Positions 57,111-64,000 of a stretch of DNA of 64,000 nucleotides are shown in pieces. Where the stretch lies: the NCBI GenBank assembly GCA_033439765.1, contig JAULSN010000001.1:3348001-3412000 (forward strand), given 5' to 3'. Made by a program: the position numbers and the translations under genes. Source of the stretch: Lasiosphaeria ovina (Eukaryota; Ascomycota; Sordariomycetes; Sordariales; Lasiosphaeriaceae). Each line of letters starts with the position of its first letter. Positions within the stretch are counted from its first letter, which is position 1. The notes under the pieces are model-generated. The model had not been told where the DNA came from. It saw only the letters and a list, made by a program, of their open reading frames with translations, and searched no databases.

Positions 57111-58710
57111 ATGACAAGTCTCGAACTGACAGACGCGGCAATAATTCCCAGCCGTTTCACAGCCACAGCCACGACCACGACCACAATGACGGCCTGGGAC
57201 CAGCTTTCTCAGTCTCTCGTCGAGGACAAGCAGCACGGCAACCATGACACGGCAACACCCGACCCGGAGTTGCCCAAGCTGACCGAAGGCAACATGATCG
57301 ACTTTAACACCATGCTTCAGGCGAGTCTTAATGCAGCACTTATCGCATTCGTGACATGTGATTTGTCTGACCGGCATTTTGCAATTTTAGACGACACCCA
57401 TCAGTGTCCTCAAGAGCAAAGACGACAAAGAAGAGAGCAAAGCTACGATCTCGACCTCGTCCGACAGCTCCAGTGAAAGCGACGACGCCGGTGGCGACGC
57501 GTTGAGTTCGTCGCAGTCTGAGCCATATTTCGCGCTGGACGACATCAAGCGAGTGTCACGCATGGACAACAGATACGTCGCGCTAACACACCCCATCCAA
57601 GCGTATCCAGACAACGACGCCATTATCCTCAAGGGCTATCGGAATGGAATCCGGGTCTTCGAAGTGCGGCCAAAGTAATTTATCACCTCTTTTTCTCGAT
57701 CTGAGAATTCCGTGATGCTAAAATAAGGGCAAAATGACAGGCAGCGGAACCTTTCAGCGCGAAAGAATGTTACCGACCAGGCCGAGGCTCCGCTGTCATC
57801 AAGTGACTCGATTACTTCGCAAGATGTCCCTGCTTCCACTGACCATTTTGGCTCAGTCTCTCCGAATACGACTGCCTCACTGGGCCTGGAAGAGCTCTGC
57901 GTGAAGGATGAAGCCAGCGCCTTGACCGGCCCAGCTGCCCACGTTGATAATGCAGGAGACCGTCGCGTCAGCCAGCGGCCGGCTTTCTCCAAGAAGTACG
58001 AGGACGAAGACGAGGAGGACGAAGACGAGGAGGACGAAGAGGACGAAGATGAAGACGACGACAACGACGCGCCTCCCCACCAATACCAAGACTTTTTCGA
58101 GATCCGCCCGTCGCCGCTGGGCGGCCTTGGCGCGTTCGCCGTCCGGGACCTCAAGCACGGCGAGACCATCCTGATCGAGCAGCCAATCCTGCGCACGACA
58201 CACTTTTCCTTTGGCAGCGACTTTTACAACCTCAGCGAGGATGACCAGGCGGTCATCCTGGCGCTGCACAGACCCGACGGCCCGGACGGTATCGATGGGA
58301 TTGTTCGTATAAATGCGTAAGTCATGTATCTCTCCCTCCTTTCCCTTCCTTCTTTCCTCTTCTTCCCTTCCAAGAAACGAAAGAGAGAGAGAGAGAACTT
58401 TTCCTAACAGAGTCGAAACAGCTTCCAAATCCCCGGTGGCGTGGCGCTGTTCCAAGTGGCGTCGCGCTTCAACCACGCGTGCGCGCCGGTGCGCAACGTG
58501 CGCTACGGCTACGACGCCGCGCGCAACGCCATGACGTTCACCGTCAGCGTGTACGAGGTGCCGCGCGGCGCCGAGCTGCTCATCATGTACGGCAGCAACA
58601 CGCTCGAGCTGTACCGCACGTTTGGATTCCGCTGCTCGTGCGGCGGCTGCGTGCCCCTGACCCAGTGCGACATCGACCGCTTCCACGCCCAGGCGTACAG
58701 TGTCTGCTAA
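57111..58710 (+). CDS. SET-domain protein with acidic linker
   Basis: Candidate protein lysine methyltransferase (SAM-dependent), target unknown. Four exons: 57111-57320, 57391-57674, 57741-58316, 58422-58710; introns 70, 66 and 105 nt. Junctions rebuild TMLQTTPISVLKSK, VRPKQRNLSARKN and VRINAFQIPGGVALF, giving 452 aa. The first intron begins GC rather than GT. Residues 1-280 are mostly hydrophilic and Ser-rich; an almost uninterrupted Glu/Asp tract (about 258-275, from YEDEDEEDEDEEDEE) precedes the SET domain. SET motifs: PSPLGGLGAFAVRDLKHGE near 288, the catalytic-core ASRFNHACAPVRNVRY (NHxC) and GAELLIMYG, with a post-SET-like FRCSCGGC. The insert between motifs is short and lacks a MYND finger, as in many fungal SET proteins. 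The C-terminus (AYSVC) could instead be a donor for a further exon, so the end is slightly uncertain. Confidence 0.82.
57321..57390 (+). other. Non-canonical GC-AG intron in the SET gene
   Basis: Exon 1 must end at ...ATGCTTCAG because reading on meets no useful frame: the next exon resumes in phase 0 at ACGACACCC after ...gcaattttag. The donor is GCGAGT and the branch tctgacc lies about 20 nt before the acceptor. GC-AG introns are about 1% of fungal introns. Confidence 0.7.
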
Positions 58711-61700
58711 TTGCTTCTTTCTTTCTTTTCTTTTTTTTTTCTTCTCACCGAGGCTGGGTTTTCATTTTCTCTCCGTGATACTTCTGCGCTCGTTCGACTC
58801 TGGCGTGCTCGTCCGTTTTGGCGCATCGATATTCTTTGACGCGCAGGCTTGGCTGGCTATCTTTTGGTTGGCAATACTGGGGCTTCTGGCGTCTTTCGAT
58901 ACGGGATCTGTTGAGAAAGGACAGCGGAGGAATTAAGGAAAGCTTTGAGAAGTATATGTGCGTAACTGTCTCTGTCTGGAGGTGGGAAAATGGGTGGCCG
59001 GATGGGATCTGCGAGACGGTGTCGGCCGCCATGGCCATCTCAAAACCAGTCAACACAGGCGCGTATTGGGGCAGGCTTGGACCTGACTCTCCTCGGGTCA
59101 TGTACAGTAGATTAGACTTTACCACAACAAGCAGGTATTCCATTCATGGTCCAAGGCTCTACGGAAAATTGTATGTTGTCAATAGTTGTGACTGTCTTGA
59201 ACTGCTCGTGATTATGCTCGGTGTCTACAACCAGGTCGGGATGCCAGAGCAATATCTTCTGTCTTTAATTGATGGGGTATTAGGCATCTTTCATCCCAAC
59301 CGATGTAACCATCTTAAGGGCAATCTATTTTGTCTGTCCGTCTATATAAAAGCACGCTGAACACCTTCCGCTAGAGACAGCCAGTCCCCTCTTTGTCGAT
59401 CCCACCCGGCCTTTCAATAGACCACGCTCATCTTTTGCTTCGTCTGATCTATAATTCACCTGACGCATTCCTTGTAATTTGTGTACCTTTCCTGTCTTTG
59501 CTTAACCAAGGTCGGGTGGGATTTACATTGCCCATACATCAAGCAAGAAAATAGGGGGAAGACAAAGCGGCAGATTCTCAGTTCGGCAACTCACCATAAG
59601 AAAAGAGATAAGAAAAGAGAGACAGCATATATAGATAGTAGTCCCAGTTTACTGACTGTAGGTCAATGATTGGGTTTGTTTACCACCTGGGCTGGAAATT
59701 AGAGTAATAAAATATTTGCATCCTTTCATGGTATTGTGTAGAGAGAAAAGTAACACAAGTTCTTCAACACACACAACCAGAGACTAGTAGTTAGAATAGC
59801 ACCAAAAATACACTAGATGAGATTCGACGACTATATTTAAGAATTTCGAAGCCACATTGACTGACTGATGTTGTAGGTTTAAGTTCCTCCATATACTGGG
59901 CAGATACAAGGCTGTCTCACCGACTGCCATATTTGACCGATCGCCATACCTTATAAACAGACGGACACACTCAGATAGATATCAGAATGCCGTATTTCAA
60001 CAGCTCTCTCCCTAATGACTTCGTTACGGGCAGAAGTTCGTCGGGCTGAGCAGCACTGCTGAAGACCCCTAGTTGCTCATGGATGTTCGCTTTAGCAGGC
60101 ACAAAAGCACTGGGTAAGAAACGAGCCCACAAACCCCTCAGCTTTCTTCTTCTAGGCGTCCCAGCCATACTGCATAACGGCGTCAAAATCTAGAGAATTC
60201 CCAAAAACAAACACTGCTCTGTTCCTCAAACCTCAACTCTTTGTCCAATTTTCCTTGTACAGGGACTCTAGCTTATTGTGCCCCTATCTCCTGAATATAC
60301 TACTGGAAAGCAACAACAACATCAACCAACCATCCAAAATCTCCGCCTGCTCGCTCGCAGTAGTTAGTCCAACGCGGCACGACAGCCAATAGCGAGTTTC
60401 ACGAGCGATCTACATCGGGCCACACTGGACATTGTACTAGTACTCGAGGGTGCATACGATACCTCGTTGCTGCTAGAGAAGCATCTATCAACGACTCTCC
60501 AGCCATGCCATGCCATGCCATACCTAGCACTAGACCGTTCATTCCTGCATCATACCTTGAGCAGATCACACACTGCCTGCGGCCGGCTTGCGTAATCGGA
60601 AACAACATCCCCCCCGCACTCGCTACTCGCCACAAGATATCTCGCGAATGCATTCAAACAAGGACCCGATAGTGACAAGACCTACCTTAGCCAAGTCGGT
60701 CGGCCCCAAACTGTCGAGAGATAGAGGAACGCGTAACCATCCGGCCGGAGAGGGAGAGAGAAGACGCGGCCGTGCTCTGTCCTGCCATTGCCCAGGAGGA
60801 TTCGTGGGGGGGGACAAACAAGCAGACCCGGCTGCAGAAGATAGACATGCAATCACACCGCAGAACAACAGAGAGACTGACTCGGTGACTGAGTGACTTG
60901 CTTCCTGACTGACTAGCTCCCGCTTCCGAGAACAACAGACAGAAAGAGGAGGAGCCGCGACCGCAAAGGACCTTCCTTGATAGATAGTAGTTATCGGGAT
61001 ACGACTTTGCCTGAGGATGGGTGACATTGAACAACACCAGATATAACCCGGCCGCGGCGTGCAGAAGAAACACTGACCGAGCACGTTGAAACACTATATA
61101 CCCACGCACAGAGATAGACACCTCCAGAGCCCCCGGGAGGACCTAACCGGTGTGGAATGTCAAGGGATCCCAGTTCACCCTGTTTCTTTTTCTTGTTTTT
61201 TTTTTGTTTCCGCCTTTTCTTGCATTTTGCATGTGTATGTGTGTATGCACTGCAGGAAGTACAGGTGACAAGGAAAGATACCAGAGATGAAAAACTGGAC
61301 AGGCCGAGAGAAGAGATTTTTTTCGTCAGCAAATCTCCAAGCAGCCGGGGGGGAATCCTTTCAATGAATAACTCTCAGCTTAATAACAAATAGATTAGAT
61401 ATATGAGGATGGATTCTGTGACGGGAGTATACCTGCCTGCCCCCTAGCAGACGCAAATGACCGAGACAGGGTCGCGAACCGCACGAGGACCCAAAGAGAC
61501 AGAAACCTCGATGGCCAAGGATCACGACATATGGAGCCTGGGAGCCTGGGCCTGGGGAAGAAACAAGGGCGAGAGGAGGGGGTTCGCCTAGACCTTCTTG
61601 CTCTGGGGAGCCAAGCCGGAGTTCACTCCGCTCTTGCTGGTGCCCCACCGGCACAACCTCCCCTCGTCTATCTCTGTAGAAAAGGGGGACGAGTACGTAA

Positions 61701-61797
61701 AGTTTGCTGCCGTCTCCCCGGCCGGATGGAGATGATGCCAATTGGCTTCCCTAGATAGGTAGATGGCCAGGGATTCCTTGCCTGCCTGGGCTTGTCA

Positions 61798-61975
61798 GTG
61801 AGTCAGTCAGTCAGTCAGGCCGTTACGTCGGTCGGTTCTTTTGGCCGTCGGTCGTCGGTCGTCTGTCGTCTGTCGTCTGTCGATCGCTAGCAGTACATTC
61901 GTAAGCAGTCCGTCGGGCGTGTGTGGTGTTTGTGGCGTGTCTGTGTGTATGTGTGTGTTTCTGTGTGTGTTTCTT
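61798..61975. repeat. Composite simple-repeat tract (AGTC)n, (GTCTGTC)n and GT-rich
   Basis: About 180 bp beginning with AGTC copies, continuing through CGTCGGTC/GTCTGTC units and ending in TGTGTGT-rich DNA. Confidence 0.85.
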
Positions 61976-63759
61976 TTGCCTGCCGGTTTTGCCTGCCTCC
62001 CTGCCTGCCGTCTGGCTCGGCTCTCGGCCACCTCGGCCATCTCGACTGTGTTTTCTTTCGTCTCTCACGAATTAGGACGTGCCCCAAGGTAGTAGACAGG
62101 TTAGCCAACCCCCTGTCTGTTTCCCTGCCTGCTGAATCCCGGGATCCTACCAATCTCCATTTCCATCTCAGGGTATAACGGGAACAAAGGAAGAAGGAAA
62201 AAAGGGAAGGGGCACGCGGGTGTTGCCGTCGTCGAGTCTAGCTACACAGCTAACAAGCTACTTAGTATGTAGCTAGCGTAACGGCCCAGGTATGGAGTAT
62301 TCCGTATAGCAAAGGGAGGTATCCTGTGGTCGGCGGCAGGGGCGGGCATGCCCCGTTACGTCTTCGACGTGCGCGTTATTTTTTGTTGCAAGTACACGTA
62401 GTGAGCCCCCCTCCCTCTCGGCAACCAAGTCATGGCCGAGATCTCTGCCATGGCTGCCGACACATGCTTTTTTTCGTGCCTCGGGTATACCCAGACATCC
62501 GCGACGCAGCGCATCTCGGGCCTCGTAAGGCAGCCCCAGGGTCAAGCATAGTCGAGGGGAGAGGACACGGACGACGGGACTTGGAACGATGGAAGGATTT
62601 CATGGGGCAAGACAGTGAGTGGGCCCATGCATTTTCCGTCCTTTTGCATCCACACCCGCTGTGATTGTGGTTGTGGTTCTGCCTCTGGTTCTGGGTCTGG
62701 CCCCCCCGGCAGTCGTCATGACTGCCGAGATTCATGCCGCGGCGAGGTGATCTGCAAGAACAGAGGTCAAAGACGGATATGACAGAAAGAAAAAAACTTC
62801 TCACCTTCCGCAAAACCCCCCAACCCCCCGAAGGAGCGGCGACGGCCATAGTACGCGGTACTAATCAGTGTCATTCATTCGCTTTTCGAGGGGCGGGGTG
62901 ACAGTTTCCTGCCCCGTTTGTTGACTATTTTTCATCTCTCCTTCTTGGCCGTGCCCTCTGTCTACATTAGTGCGCCCTTTTGCTTTTCGTCAAAGGCCTG
63001 TCCCTTTGACTGTCCCATCATGACCCTGGTCTCTTACTTAGTTTGAACGGGAAGGTTCCAGATAAGGCATGGCTCAAAGCATCCTTTAGGGCCAGGCAAC
63101 GCGCCTCCTTGTCGCAGTGCAGCCAGCCACGCGGAAATGGCGACGGCACCACACACATGGGAAAGAATACACGCTCTCCCCGCAAGTGGCGTGGCTTAAT
63201 TTCGGCCCATTCTCTTCTGCCTGCACAGCAGACGCTTCATTTCCATCTCACTGGTCGGCCTCATATGACATTTGACGATACTGAGTAGGTATGAAACGAG
63301 GTGTGCTTTGAGGGCGCCGACTGCGTCTCGTTCTTTCACGTGTCAAAAGCCAGGACGGGGCGGGTGCGGTGCAGGCAGCAGAGCGGATGTTGCGGCTGTG
63401 TGATGGATTGTCAAGCCTGCTGTGGTTGCGATTTCGCGTCTGCACGTCGGTTGTTGGTTTCAAGAGAGGTAGGCGGCTGTCAGGAGGCCCGAGCTGACGG
63501 CCCTCGAGGCCCATTCCGTGGCAGGAACAAGCGCAAGCTAATTACTCCTTCTCCCCTCAGGCCAATGATTGGCACATGGCTGCATCGTTTTTCTGGGTCC
63601 CGCATCTGTCGACATTATCCTCGCCGAAAGCCAAGAAAGAGAGTGGGCTTTTGCCATGTATGCAATTCTCACCACTCACCATCATCACCAGTCTCTTGCC
63701 GCTTCGGGCCACGGGCTGGAACAACAAACAGGTCTGGCCAAATTATGCCCATTCTCGTC

Positions 63760-63801
63760 CATAGACCATAGCCCATAGACCGTAGCCCATGGCCCATAGT
63801 C
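63760..63801. repeat. CCATAG(AC/CC) short tandem repeat
   Basis: Six near-copies of CCATAGACC/CCATAGCC in 42 bp, with single-base variants (CCGTAG, CCATGG). Confidence 0.85.
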
Positions 63802-64000
63802 ATACCCTCAATCTCATACCCAAGGTACCCCATACGCGGGGGCCCCGGTCACCCAGGATAGATGGAGCGGAACCTAGAAGTCAGTCAGAGAGATGGTTGT
63901 GGGCCTGTGGGCTACGGGTGCGAGCGCGGGCGCGGGCGGACACGGACACGGGGACTCGAAATCCCTTCCGACATGAGCACCTAGTTCTAGCCAGCATATG

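Larger units (their letters stand above)
58711..64000. other. 5.3 kb gene-poor region to the window edge
   Basis: No supportable gene. The 180-codon frame at 58818-59360 has A/T-ending codons and no recognisable motif. From 60600 onward the sequence alternates GA-, CT- and GT-rich tracts with simple repeats, resembling long promoter/leader DNA of a gene beyond 64000 on the plus strand, or one on the minus strand further left that I cannot see. ATGCC repeats occur at 60502-60521. Confidence 0.5.

Noticed and set aside
58818..59360. 180-codon frame downstream of the SET gene
   Set aside because: Rare A/T-ending codons, no recognisable motif, no splice logic; a possible extra SET exon at about 58847 was considered but the acceptor frame gives no family-like sequence.
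1..64000. Secondary-metabolite cluster, transposons, viral insertions, CRISPR
   Set aside because: No PKS/NRPS, transposase, reverse transcriptase, capsid or spacer-repeat structure could be recognised in any frame.

Overview
This 64 kb window is chromosomal DNA from a filamentous ascomycete (Pezizomycotina). The best guess is a Sordariomycete, from the overall look of the Cft1, Nox1, myosin-1 and Pfa4 proteins; no search was run. Supporting signs are short introns of about 47-111 nt with GTRNGT-type donors and CTAAC/CTGAC branch sites, GC-rich third codon positions, pyrimidine-rich leaders, and typically fungal families (NoxA/Nox1, DUF3176, membrane GT90, class I myosin with a WASP-like acidic tail). 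There are no operons, rRNAs, convincing tRNAs, CRISPR arrays or recognisable intact transposons.

Layout. Left part (1-26.9 kb) is housekeeping and polarity: UDP-GlcNAc pyrophosphorylase (chitin and glycan precursor, 77-1676 +), a Sym1/Mpv17 inner-membrane protein (2231-3115 -), an LMBD1-type lysosomal/vacuolar cobalamin transporter (4545-6350 -), the mRNA 3'-end factor Cft1 (7027-11612 +), NADPH oxidase Nox1 (13805-15698 -), class I myosin (20694-24519 +) and the palmitoyltransferase Pfa4 (25305-26903 -). Middle (27.5-39.8 kb): a large membrane GT90 glycosyltransferase, a divergent metallo-beta-lactamase-fold protein, a ZZ-finger/EF-hand membrane protein and a DUF3176 membrane protein. Right part (39.8-64 kb) is gene-poor: an F-box protein (45059-46408 +), an undescribed secreted tandem-repeat protein (53061-55192 -) and a SET-domain protein (57111-58710 +), separated by 2-7 kb stretches in which I find no supportable gene.

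Most multi-exon models were rebuilt by hand: exon lengths, phases and acceptor/donor bases all close into uninterrupted frames. Neighbours are mostly divergent or convergent, so no operon-like logic applies. Functionally several genes bear on hyphal growth and the cell surface (UAP1, GT90, Nox1, myosin-1, Pfa4), but nothing in the sequence shows they act as one cluster. The most unusual locus is the three-exon gene at 53061-55192: a signal peptide, a Ser/Thr/Val-rich domain, then a tail of LAAR-headed modules arranged in an exact 56-residue (168 bp) higher-order repeat.
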